From NCBI RefSeq assembly GCF_019890675.1, contig NZ_JAIOAA010000015.1, forward strand, positions 1-64,000: 64,000 nucleotides of DNA. The letters run 5' to 3'. The position numbers and the translations under genes are program-made. The notes under the pieces were generated by a model that was not told the DNA's origin, did no database searches, and saw nothing but the letters and a program-made list of their open reading frames with translations. Positions 57,262 through 64,000 of this stretch are shown here, one piece after another (position 1 is the first letter of the stretch; the number at the start of each line of letters is the position of its first letter). This DNA is from Micromonospora sp. PLK6-60. GTDB lineage: Bacteria > Actinomycetota > Actinomycetes > Mycobacteriales > Micromonosporaceae.

Positions 57262-58017
57262 ATGAACACCGTTCTCTACCAGTTTCTGATCGAGGTCCCG
57301 CAGGCCGCCGCCATCTGGTCGGCGCTGCTCGTGCTCGCCCTGACCACCCTCGCCGTCCTGGTCGCCCGCCCGGAGCGGGACCGCCCGGCCGAGGAGCCCA
57401 GCGTCGCCGAGTTGGCCGCCACCGAGGCGGCCGACCTGCACCGGTACGCCGAGGAGGTGGCTGTGGCCGCCGGCGGGGCCGCCCAGACCGCCCGCCGACG
57501 GCGGGCCGAGTGGCTGGCCACCCAGGAGGCCGTGGACCTGGCCTGGCAGGCGTACGACGAGGCCGAGTCGGCCGCCCGCCGGTTCGCCGGCGCGGCCGCC
57601 CTGCCGGCGCCGCGCACCCCGCGTACCCCGGCCGAGTACGCCGCCCGCGAGCGGTGGCTGCACCAGGCGGTGATGGCCGCCCACTGGCGGGGTGAGCTGA
57701 CCGCGCGGCAGGTCAGCGACGTGTTCGGGCGGCGGGACGGCTGGGATCCCCGCCGGCACCCGGCCGACCAGGAGATCGTGCTGGCCCGGGCGGTCCGGGA
57801 CGGGAAGCTGGCCGTCTACCGTACGGCGAGCGAGCGGGAGCGGTCGGCGTGGCGGGCGGCGGAGCTCGCCGCGGAGTCGGCCCGCGCCCTGTCCGCCGAG
57901 GCGTACGCGGCGGCCGAGCGGCTGCGGCGCGACGTGGTCGTGCGGCCGCGCGCGGTCGCGGTGCCGGCCGCCCCGGCGGCGACCGCGACCCGCTGGCGGC
58001 CGGCCCGGGTGGGCTGA
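57262..58017 (+). CDS. membrane-anchored coiled-coil-like protein, unknown
   Basis: A protein of 251 aa from the ATG at 57262 (GAGG eight bases upstream). One hydrophobic span (IWSALLVLALTTLAVLVA) near residues 17-36 is followed by long Ala/Glu/Arg-rich helices (AELAATEAADLHRYAEEVAVAAG, AEWLATQEAVDLAWQAYDEAE) likely to form coiled coils, then a short motif AHWRGELTARQVSDVFGRRDGWDPR. The C-terminus is basic. No family is recognised. Confidence 0.65.
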   Translation: MNTVLYQFLIEVPQAAAIWSALLVLALTTLAVLVARPERDRPAEEPSVAELAATEAADLHRYAEEVAVAAGGAAQTARRRRAEWLATQEAVDLAWQAYDEAESAARRFAGAAALPAPRTPRTPAEYAARERWLHQAVMAAHWRGELTARQVSDVFGRRDGWDPRRHPADQEIVLARAVRDGKLAVYRTASERERSAWRAAELAAESARALSAEAYAAAERLRRDVVVRPRAVAVPAAPAATATRWRPARVG

Positions 58018-58064
58018 ATCCGGCTACCTGTTGCGCGCCGGCGGAGGCGGGGCCCGATCGCGGC

Positions 58065-58170
58065 ACGTTGTGCCCTCGCCACCTCGGGAAGGCCCGACAT
58101 GCCGCACGCCGCACCCTCACCGCCTGGGGAAGGCCCGACATGCCGCACGCCGCACGCCGCACCGAGCGTC
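58065..58170 (+). repeat. interspersed GGAAGGCCCGACATGCCGCA repeat, 50-base period
   Basis: GGAAGGCCCGACATGCCGCA occurs at 58087 and again at 58137, separated by CGCCGCACCCTCACCGCCTG. A degenerate unit precedes at 58065. Its reverse complement matches the repeat at 32940-33005. Confidence 0.8.
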
Positions 58171-58368
58171 CGGCGTCCGGCGTCTCGCGTCCGGCGTTCC
58201 GCGCTGAATCGTTGCCAGGAATTCGGTGACCCCCGTCACCCGTTCCCGGAAACGGTCATCGCGCCCAGTCGGGGGCACAAATATGATCAATTTCGGGAAT
58301 TGGGTGACGGTGCGTCCTGTTGTCGCCGTACCGTTCCGGAAAATGCGTCTGCCCCATTGAGCGAAGTC

Positions 58369-58394
58369 AGTGCCGGCTCGCGAAAACCGGCACT
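58369..58394 (+). terminator. hairpin with short T run, possible terminator
   Basis: AGTGCCGG (58369-58376) pairs with CCGGCACT (58387-58394), followed by TT. It may end upstream transcription before the riboswitch promoter. Confidence 0.4.
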
Positions 58395-58427
58395 TTGCTG
58401 ATCATGGTTTACGCAGGTGGCATGGGG

Positions 58428-58456
58428 TTGGCAGGGCGGTGACCGGCCAGTAGTGT
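58428..58456 (+). promoter_or_regulatory. promoter of the c-di-AMP riboswitch transcript
   Basis: TTGGCA (58428-58433) and TAGTGT (58451-58456) with exactly 17 bases between. The predicted start near 58463 leaves about 45 bases before the aptamer. Confidence 0.75.
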
Positions 58457-58506
58457 CGGCGCGTCCGCTGCGGTTTTCGAGCGCGAAATGGCGACGCCGC
58501 GCGGGC

Positions 58507-58623
58507 CCGCCGAATCGACGATCACGAGCCGGGGACCCAGGTAGTTCCGGGGTGAATCCGCGAGCCACGGCCCGCGGTAGGGCGCTCTTCCCGCCCGAAT
58601 CCGTCAGCTAACCCGGTAGGCGG
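58507..58623 (+). ncRNA. ydaO-yuaA (c-di-AMP) riboswitch aptamer
   Basis: The span contains the conserved pieces of this riboswitch in order: GCCGGGGACCCAGG, CCGGGGTGAATCCG, GGTAGGGCGCTCTTCCCGCC, then GAATCCGTCAGCTAACCC and GGTAGGCGG. The closing stem pairs CCGCC at 58507-58511 with GGCGG at 58619-58623. The class binds cyclic di-AMP and usually turns expression off; in actinomycetes it precedes genes for cell-wall hydrolases and resuscitation factors. Here it precedes a secreted C39-type peptidase, 243 bases from its start. Confidence 0.9.
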
Positions 58624-58739
58624 TGTCGGAAGGAGTTCCACGCCCGTGCACCACCCCACCCCTCGGTTGTTCCGCCTCCACGGTGCCGCGGTGCCGTCGT
58701 CCGCCCCGGGCGGGCGTACGAGCTGAGCGCCGTTCGCCC

Positions 58740-58757
58740 CGCCGCCTTCGGGCGGCG
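58740..58757 (+). promoter_or_regulatory. candidate expression-platform hairpin
   Basis: CGCCGCC-TTCG-GGCGGCG forms a 7-bp stem with a very stable tetraloop, between the aptamer and the gene. It could be the c-di-AMP-controlled terminator; no U tract follows. Confidence 0.5.
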
Positions 58758-58865
58758 ACATCCCCGCGAGCGGTCCGCACCCCGGCCGACGTCCCCAGTC
58801 ACGCGCGAGTCCCTCCGCGCGTCGGTCCGGTGCGCCGCTCTCCCCCCGTACCGTGGAGGAAACAC

Positions 58866-59756
58866 GTGAAGCACCACTTGAAGCGGCAGCTGCGGCGCCT
58901 CGCCACCGAACGTCCGTACCAGGTCGTGGCCGCCTCGGCCGCGGCGCTCGTGGTGGCGTCCACCGGCGGTGCGCTGCTCGTCAACGCCGATGCCGCCGAG
59001 GCGCCGGCCCGGCCGGAGACCGCGGCGGTCGCCGAGATCGCCCCCCGGGCGAACGACGTCGCCAGCCGTGGTGAGGTGCGCGCCGCCACCACCCCGTCGG
59101 CCAGCCCCTCGGCCACCGCGTCGCCCACGGCGACCCCGACGCCGAAGGCCAGCCCCACCGCCAGCCCCGCCGCCACCGCGAAGGCGAAGGCGAAGGCGGC
59201 GGCGAAGAAGGCCCCGAACCCCGACCTGACCCCCGCGGCGAAGAAGCCGCCGGCGTCGAAGCTGCTCGACTACACCTACGAGGCGCAGACCACCTTCTAC
59301 TACTGCGGCCCCGCCGCCGTCCGCAACGCGCTCTCCGCCAGCGGCGTGCGGAGCACCCAGGACGACCTGGCCGTCGCGCTCGGCACCACGGAGATGGGCA
59401 CCAACTCCGCCGAGGACACCACCCGGGTGCTCAACCAGATGGTCAAGGGCAACCCGTACCGCACCACGATGTTCGCCGGCAGCCCGTCGGCCGGGCAGAT
59501 CGACGGGCTGCGGGCCGACGTGGTGCGCAGCGTCGCGGCCGGGCGCGGGGTGGTGGCCAACATCGCCGGGGACGCCACCGACACCAACGGCGGCTGGCAC
59601 TCGTTCCCGGGCGGCCACTACATCGCCGTGGTCGGCTACCAGGACAACGGCCGGACCGTCCGGATCGCCGACTCGGCGGACCCGTCCCTGCCGGCGTACT
59701 GGATCAGCGTCACCGACCTGGCGAACTGGATCGCCACCCGGGGCTACTCCGCCTGA
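58866..59756 (+). CDS. secreted C39-family (papain-like) peptidase
   Basis: A protein of 296 aa. The GTG at 58866 follows GGAGG. The N-terminus is basic and then hydrophobic (PYQVVAASAAALVVASTGGALLV), a signal peptide or anchor; residues 70-132 are a Thr/Ser/Pro and Lys/Ala-rich linker suited to spanning the cell wall. The catalytic domain has Cys147 in TTFYYCGPAAVRNAL, His251 in GGHYIAVVGY and an acid in RIADSADP. The family cleaves peptides (often after Gly-Gly) or cross-links. Control by c-di-AMP suggests a cell-wall role, by inference from the riboswitch class. Confidence 0.88.
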   Translation: MKHHLKRQLRRLATERPYQVVAASAAALVVASTGGALLVNADAAEAPARPETAAVAEIAPRANDVASRGEVRAATTPSASPSATASPTATPTPKASPTASPAATAKAKAKAAAKKAPNPDLTPAAKKPPASKLLDYTYEAQTTFYYCGPAAVRNALSASGVRSTQDDLAVALGTTEMGTNSAEDTTRVLNQMVKGNPYRTTMFAGSPSAGQIDGLRADVVRSVAAGRGVVANIAGDATDTNGGWHSFPGGHYIAVVGYQDNGRTVRIADSADPSLPAYWISVTDLANWIATRGYSA

Positions 59757-59771
59757 CGAGTACCGCCACAC

Positions 59772-59807
59772 CGGGCGCCGGCTCCCACCCTCGGGAGCCG
59801 GCGCCCG
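59772..59807 (+). terminator. terminator of the C39-peptidase gene
   Basis: CGGGCGCCGGCTCCC (59772-59786) pairs with GGGAGCCGGCGCCCG (59793-59807) around ACCCTC. Confidence 0.85.
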
Positions 59808-59873
59808 ACGCTTTCCCGACTCGTCCGCCCCGGGCCCTCGCCACCCGCTGCGGCCGGTGGCACACTGCCGCCT

Positions 59874-60599
59874 ATGGCCGACGATCCACCGCTGCTGCTG
59901 CTCCTGCACGGCATGGGCGCCACCGGCGAGGTGTGGCTGCCGTGGGCGCCGCTGCTGGAACGGGACTGGGCCGGCCGCTGGCTGGCGCCCGACCTCGCCG
60001 GCCACGGCTGGACGCCCGGGCTGTCCGGATACACGTTCCAGGGGCTCGCCGGTCGGGTCGCCGAGGGGCTCGACGCCCGCGACCGGCTGGTCGTGCTCGG
60101 GCACTCGCTGGGCGGGGTGGTCGCGCTGGCGCTGGCCGCGCGCACCGCCGGGCTGCCGGTGGCGGCCGTGGTGGGTCTCGGGATCAAGGTCGCCTGGTCG
60201 GCGGCCGAGCTGGACAAGGCACGCGAGCTGGCCGACCGGCCGGTCACCTGGTTCGCCACCCGGGACGAGGCGGCCCGCCGGTACCTGCGGGTGGCCGGCC
60301 TGACCGGCCTGCTCGCCCCGGACCATCCGGTGGTCGACGCGGGGCTGCGCCGCGAGGACGGCCGGTGGCGGCTCGCCATGGACCCCGCCGCGTTCGCCGT
60401 CGGCGCGCCCGACCTGCCGGCCCTGCTGGCGGCCACCGACGTCCCGGTGCTGCTGGCGCGGGGCGAGCACGACCCGATGGTCACCGACGCGCAGCTCGAG
60501 AAGCTGGGCGTGCCGGTGGTCACCCTGCCCGGGCTCGGCCACAACGCGCACGTCGAGGACCCCTCGGCGGTGCTGGCCCTGGTCGAGCCGTACCGGTGA
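59874..60599 (+). CDS. alpha/beta hydrolase
   Basis: A protein of 241 aa. The oxyanion segment is LLLLHGMGATGEVW, the nucleophile elbow is LGHSLGGVVAL, the acid is in LARGEHDPMV and the base His in PGLGHNAHVEDP. The ATG at 59874 follows a CACACT seven bases upstream, a weak -10, so the gene may be leaderless. The substrate is unknown. It is probably separate from the next gene, which has its own -10 box. Confidence 0.88.
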   Translation: MADDPPLLLLLHGMGATGEVWLPWAPLLERDWAGRWLAPDLAGHGWTPGLSGYTFQGLAGRVAEGLDARDRLVVLGHSLGGVVALALAARTAGLPVAAVVGLGIKVAWSAAELDKARELADRPVTWFATRDEAARRYLRVAGLTGLLAPDHPVVDAGLRREDGRWRLAMDPAAFAVGAPDLPALLAATDVPVLLARGEHDPMVTDAQLEKLGVPVVTLPGLGHNAHVEDPSAVLALVEPYR

Positions 60600-60658
60600 G
60601 CCACGGCCCGGCTCGCGCGTCGCACGGACGTCCGCCGGAGCGCCGCCGGAGACGGACG

Positions 60659-60664
60659 TAAGAT
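60659..60664 (+). promoter_or_regulatory. -10 box of the large membrane protein gene
   Basis: TAAGAT lies seven bases before the GTG at 60672; leaderless arrangement. Confidence 0.55.
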
Positions 60665-60671
60665 CCCACGG

Positions 60672-62636
60672 GTGACGAAACGCCAGTCCTCCGTCGCGCC
60701 GACCGGCGAGGACACCAGCCGCACCGGCCCGCCCGACGTCCGCCCGTCGGACAGCGCACCTACGCAGCAGGAGCCGGCGGCCGCGGGCACCGGCGAGCCG
60801 CCGGCCGCGGGCACCAGCGACCCGGTGAGCGGTACGGAGCCCGCCGGCGACGCCCGACCCGCCGGTGCGGACGGACCCGCGGCCGGTGCCCCCGAAGTGG
60901 CCCGGCGGCCGTGGTGGCGCGGGTTCGGGCTGCTGGCCGGGCTGGTCTACCTGGCGGTGGCGCTGGTGGTCACCGGGCGCGGCTGGGCCGACCCGCACGG
61001 GACCTTCATGGGCACCCGGCCGGGCGACCAGAGCTTCAACGAGTGGATGCTGGCGCACGGCGCCCACGCCACCGTCCACCTGGACAACCCGTTCTTCACC
61101 ACCCTGCAGAACGCCCCGGCCGGGGTGAACCTGATGACCAACGTGGGCATGCAACTGCCCGGCCTGGTGCTGACCCCGGTCACCCTGCTCGGCGGGGCGG
61201 CGCTGTCCTATCTGGTCTTCCTCACCCTGAACCTGGTCGCCACCGCCCTGGCCTGGTATCACGTGCTCTCCCGGCACGTGGTGCGGACCCGGGCGGCGGC
61301 GTTCCTCGGCGGCCTGTTCTGCGGCTTCGCGCCGGCCATGGTGTCGCACAGCAACGGGCACCCGCACATCACCGCCCAGTGGCTGGTGCCGTTCCTGTTG
61401 TGGCAGGTGGTCCGGCTGGCCCGGCCCGAGGGCAGCCCGGTCCGGATCGGGCTGACGCTGGGCGCGTTGGTCGTCGCGCAGTTCTTCGTCGGCCTGGAGA
61501 TCCTGTTCCTGGTCGCGGTGGGGTGCGCCCTGGCCGCGCTGGCGTACCTGCTGCTGAGCCCGCGCCGGGCGGTGCGGGCGGCGCCCCGGGCACTGGCCGG
61601 CCTGGCGGTCACCGGCGTGGTGGTGGCCGTGGCGACCGCGTACCCGCTGTGGATGCAGTTCGCCGGCCCGCAGCACCGCACGGGCCACCCCGGCGACCAC
61701 GACGTGTACGCCCTGAAGCTGGCCTCGTTCGCCGCGCACGCCACCCGGACCGTCTTCGGCGGCGACACCAAGGGCCTGATCGCCAACACAACCGAGGAGG
61801 CGAGCTTCTTCGGGGTGCCCGCGCTGCTGCTCGCCCTGGGCGTCGCGGTGCTCCTCGGGCGGCTGCTGGTGGTGCGGATCCTGGTCGCGGTGGGCGTGCT
61901 GACCGCGCTGCTCTCGATGGGCTCGACCTGGACCTGGGGCCGGGAACGGACGGACGTGCCGGCGCCGTTCGCGCTGCTGGCGCACCTGCCGGTCTTCGAC
62001 TCGATGGTGATCGCCCGGTTCGCCCTGATCACCACGGTGACGCTCGGCCTGCTGCTGGCCCTCGCGCTGGACCGGCTGCTCACCGCCACCGCCGACGCCG
62101 CGCCCGCCCGACGGCGGGCGGTGCGGCTGGCGGGCGGGGCGGCGCTGGTCGCCGCGCTGCTGCCGATGGTGCCCACCCCGCTGCCCACCGAGGCACGCCC
62201 GCCGGTGCCGGAGTTCGTCACCTCCGGCGCGTGGCGCGCCCACGTCGCCGAGGGCCGGACGCTGGTGCCGGTGCCGGTGGACAACCTGACCTCGATCCGC
62301 TGGGGAGCCGCCGCCGTCGCCGGTTTCGCCGTCCCGCAGGGCTACTTCCTCGGCCCCACCTCACCCACCGACGACACCGGCCGCTGGGGGGTCGAGCCGC
62401 AACCGACGGCCGTGCTGCTGCGCGAGGTCGCCGAGGGCGACCACCGGGCGACAATCACCGAGGTGGAACGGGCCCGGGCGGTCGCCGACGTGCGGTACTG
62501 GCGGGCCGACGCGGTGGTGCTGCCGATGGACCACCCGCGCGCCGCCGAGTTGACCGCCGTGCTGGACGCCTGCTTCGGCCCGGGCCGCCGGGTCGACGAC
62601 GTGCAGGTCTGGGACGTCCGCCCGCTGACCCGCTGA
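60672..62636 (+). CDS. multi-pass membrane protein, GT-C glycosyltransferase-like
   Basis: A protein of 654 aa. Residues 1-75 are disordered (Pro/Ala/Gly/Thr-rich) and cytoplasmic. About ten hydrophobic spans follow from residue 80. The first outside loop (FMGTRPGDQSFNEWMLAHGAH, DNPFFTTLQNAPAGVNLM) holds acidic residues, as in GT-C enzymes that use lipid-linked sugars. The C-terminal 110 residues are soluble. The family is common in actinomycetes without assigned function; a transferase is the best guess. It is convergent with the next gene. Confidence 0.75.
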   Translation: MTKRQSSVAPTGEDTSRTGPPDVRPSDSAPTQQEPAAAGTGEPPAAGTSDPVSGTEPAGDARPAGADGPAAGAPEVARRPWWRGFGLLAGLVYLAVALVVTGRGWADPHGTFMGTRPGDQSFNEWMLAHGAHATVHLDNPFFTTLQNAPAGVNLMTNVGMQLPGLVLTPVTLLGGAALSYLVFLTLNLVATALAWYHVLSRHVVRTRAAAFLGGLFCGFAPAMVSHSNGHPHITAQWLVPFLLWQVVRLARPEGSPVRIGLTLGALVVAQFFVGLEILFLVAVGCALAALAYLLLSPRRAVRAAPRALAGLAVTGVVVAVATAYPLWMQFAGPQHRTGHPGDHDVYALKLASFAAHATRTVFGGDTKGLIANTTEEASFFGVPALLLALGVAVLLGRLLVVRILVAVGVLTALLSMGSTWTWGRERTDVPAPFALLAHLPVFDSMVIARFALITTVTLGLLLALALDRLLTATADAAPARRRAVRLAGGAALVAALLPMVPTPLPTEARPPVPEFVTSGAWRAHVAEGRTLVPVPVDNLTSIRWGAAAVAGFAVPQGYFLGPTSPTDDTGRWGVEPQPTAVLLREVAEGDHRATITEVERARAVADVRYWRADAVVLPMDHPRAAELTAVLDACFGPGRRVDDVQVWDVRPLTR

Positions 62637-62662
62637 CCGGCGGGCGGTGGGCGGCGGCCCGG

Positions 62663-63904
62663 TCAGGGCGACGACGTCCAGACCAGCGCCAGATAGCCGC
62701 CGAAGTACGCCGAGACGGCGGTCAGCAGGACGAGCACCGGATACGCCCGGCCCCGCCGCGCCCGGGCCAGCGCCCCGGCGACGGGCAGCAGCAGGGCGAA
62801 GGCGGGCAGCAGGAACCGGCCCTTGGAGTGGTAGTAGCCGGCGGCGCCGATCGTCGTCACCAGGAGCAGCCCGCTGTAGAGCAGCAGCGGCCACGGCTGC
62901 CTGTCCATGATGCTCAGCACGAGCAGGGTGAGCGCCGCCAGCAGCACCAGCGCCACCATGTAGTGCTGGAACCGGGAGGGCGAGTCGAGGATCTCGCCGG
63001 TCCGGCGGAGGGTGAACGCCCCGCCGTCGAACGACGAGTTCCAGCCCTCGCCCTGGATCCGGAACCAGCCGTCCAGGCCGCCGGTGCGGTCGCCCACCCA
63101 GACGATGAAGCCCAGCCAGCCCAGCGGCGCCAGGAGCAGCGCGGTCAGCGGTCGCCACCACGGGCCCTGCCGGCGGATCAGCGCGACCAGCGCGGCGAGG
63201 CCCACCACCGCGATCAGCGACGAGGCGGTCGGCCGGGTCAGGCCGGCCAGCAGGCAGAGCAGGCCCGCGGTCAGCCACCGGCCGGTCAGGACGGCGTACA
63301 GCGCCCACGCGGCGAAGGCGGTGAAGAGCGCCTCGGTGTACGCCAGCGACTCGACCACGGCGTGCGGCACGACGCCCCAGACCACGGCCAGCAGCACCCC
63401 GGTGCGGCGGTCGGCCAGGTGGTTGCCGATCGCGAACAGCCCCCAGGCGGCGGCGAGCGACCCGAGCCAGGAGACGGCCAGGGCGGCCTGCTGCGGGTCC
63501 ATCGCCCAGGACTGGTCCAGCAGGCGCACCAGCCACGGGTAGAGCGGGAAGAACGCCATGTTGCTGTGCAGGCTCTCGGCGTGGTCGTAGCCGCGCGTGG
63601 CGATGCCCAGGTACCAGTCGCTGTCGTACCGGCCGGCGAGGATCCCCTGCAGCCGGACTCCGCGCGCGGAGCCCCAGATCCAGAGCGTCACCAGCCCCAC
63701 CGCCCGGACCAGCGCATACCCGACCAGGGCCGGCCAGGCCAGGGCCAGCGCCGCCAGCGGCCCGCGGCGCGACCGCCGGGCCACCACGGCGGTGGCCGGC
63801 TCGTCCGGCGGGGTGTGGGAGGGCGTCGTCTCCGGAGGGTCGGGTACGGGGTGGGGCCCGGGATGGCTCGCCTCGTCGCGACTGCTTTCCGCTGCGACGT
63901 CCAT
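62663..63904 (-). CDS. GT-C mannosyltransferase-like membrane protein (PIG-V-related)
   Basis: A protein of 413 aa. The ATG at 63904 follows AAGGAA. After 45 polar residues come about nine hydrophobic spans. The first loop has RYDSDWYLGIATRGYDH, with the acidic pair typical of PIG-V-type mannosyltransferases, and NMAFFPLYPWLVRLL. These enzymes move mannose from polyprenyl-phosphate-mannose to lipids, glycans or proteins outside the membrane. Together with its convergent neighbour it suggests cell-surface glycosylation, though no direct link is seen. Confidence 0.82.
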   Translation of the reverse strand: MDVAAESSRDEASHPGPHPVPDPPETTPSHTPPDEPATAVVARRSRRGPLAALALAWPALVGYALVRAVGLVTLWIWGSARGVRLQGILAGRYDSDWYLGIATRGYDHAESLHSNMAFFPLYPWLVRLLDQSWAMDPQQAALAVSWLGSLAAAWGLFAIGNHLADRRTGVLLAVVWGVVPHAVVESLAYTEALFTAFAAWALYAVLTGRWLTAGLLCLLAGLTRPTASSLIAVVGLAALVALIRRQGPWWRPLTALLLAPLGWLGFIVWVGDRTGGLDGWFRIQGEGWNSSFDGGAFTLRRTGEILDSPSRFQHYMVALVLLAALTLLVLSIMDRQPWPLLLYSGLLLVTTIGAAGYYHSKGRFLLPAFALLLPVAGALARARRGRAYPVLVLLTAVSAYFGGYLALVWTSSP

Positions 63905-64000
63905 GTCTGTTCCTTTTTGGGCGCTGCCCAGCCGGGCCCCGGTACGGGCCCCGGTGAAGCGTCTGATGATCAGGAAACTGCGCGATGCAGCCTAACAAGG
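63905..64000 (-). promoter_or_regulatory. 5' region of the mannosyltransferase-like gene
   Basis: A minus-strand TAGGCT near 63991 could be a -10 box for a leader of about 80 bases. The -35 position falls at or beyond the window end, so it cannot be checked here. Confidence 0.35.

Larger units (their letters stand above)
58018..58427. other. gene-free region with repeats and AT-rich stretch
   Basis: The first part (58060-58200) holds repeats. The second (58200-58427) contains no gene but is AT-richer than its surroundings (for example ACAAATATGATCAATTTC) and includes a hairpin at 58369-58394. It lies upstream of the riboswitch promoter and could hold further control sites. Confidence 0.45.

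Noticed and set aside
58065..58170. Possible CRISPR array
   Set aside because: Only two clear units plus a degenerate one, the 'spacers' are themselves related, and there are no cas genes. It is an interspersed repeat.
58608..62243. A 1211-codon minus-strand frame opposite the C39 peptidase, hydrolase and membrane protein
   Set aside because: It crosses three recognised plus-strand genes, terminators and the riboswitch leader; a high-GC artefact.

Overview
The window is chromosomal DNA of a very high-GC actinomycete. GTG and TTG starts are common, many genes carry a TANNNT -10 box 6-7 bases before the start codon (leaderless transcription), and the gene families and interspersed GC-rich repeats fit the Micromonosporaceae. 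Micromonospora or a close relative is the best guess, by recall of family content rather than by a search. No mobile element, phage gene, rRNA, tRNA or CRISPR array was found.

Layout. 1-5.2 kb: tail of an unknown gene, a pterin-dehydratase/VOC fusion, a SigE-type sigma factor with a membrane partner, an FAD oxidoreductase, a frameshifted MmcQ/YjbR gene and a SAM methyltransferase. 5.3-13.8 kb: a large secreted M14 carboxypeptidase, a NarL-type two-component pair and a complete glycine betaine/proline ABC importer. 13.8-18.5 kb: a trypsin-nSTAND-propeller protein with its Trypco1 partner, a candidate conflict (immunity) module. 18.7-35 kb: Sua5-type tRNA modification, a two-gene MEDS-based partner-switching pair, two DinB proteins, an alcohol dehydrogenase, a glycogen-debranching-type enzyme coupled to an SCP2-like protein, DUF72, GNAT, GPP34, an APC permease and small actinobacterial proteins.

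35.05-45.7 kb: nine minus-strand genes, mostly overlapping by 1-16 bases, form one operon. It encodes GmhA, HldE and a GmhB domain, which together make ADP-D-glycero-D-manno-heptose from sedoheptulose 7-phosphate. It also encodes two GT9 heptosyltransferase-type domains (one fused to GmhB), three other glycosyltransferases, an SDR and a NodU/CmcH-type O-carbamoyltransferase. The operon looks like a pathway for a carbamoylated, heptose-containing glycan or glycoconjugate in a Gram-positive, and is the leading candidate for an undescribed system. Three internal patches have sharply different third-codon-base use, suggesting mosaic exchange.

45.9-64 kb: a methyltransferase, a secreted SGNH hydrolase, a type II topoisomerase pair of the topoisomerase IV kind, an NCS2 permease, AlkB, an OafA-type acyltransferase, two unknown small proteins, a clear c-di-AMP (ydaO) riboswitch with its own promoter upstream of a secreted C39-type peptidase, an alpha/beta hydrolase and two GT-C-like membrane proteins. 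Interspersed repeats lie in several gene-free gaps. All functions are read from motifs and recalled family features; no database search was run.
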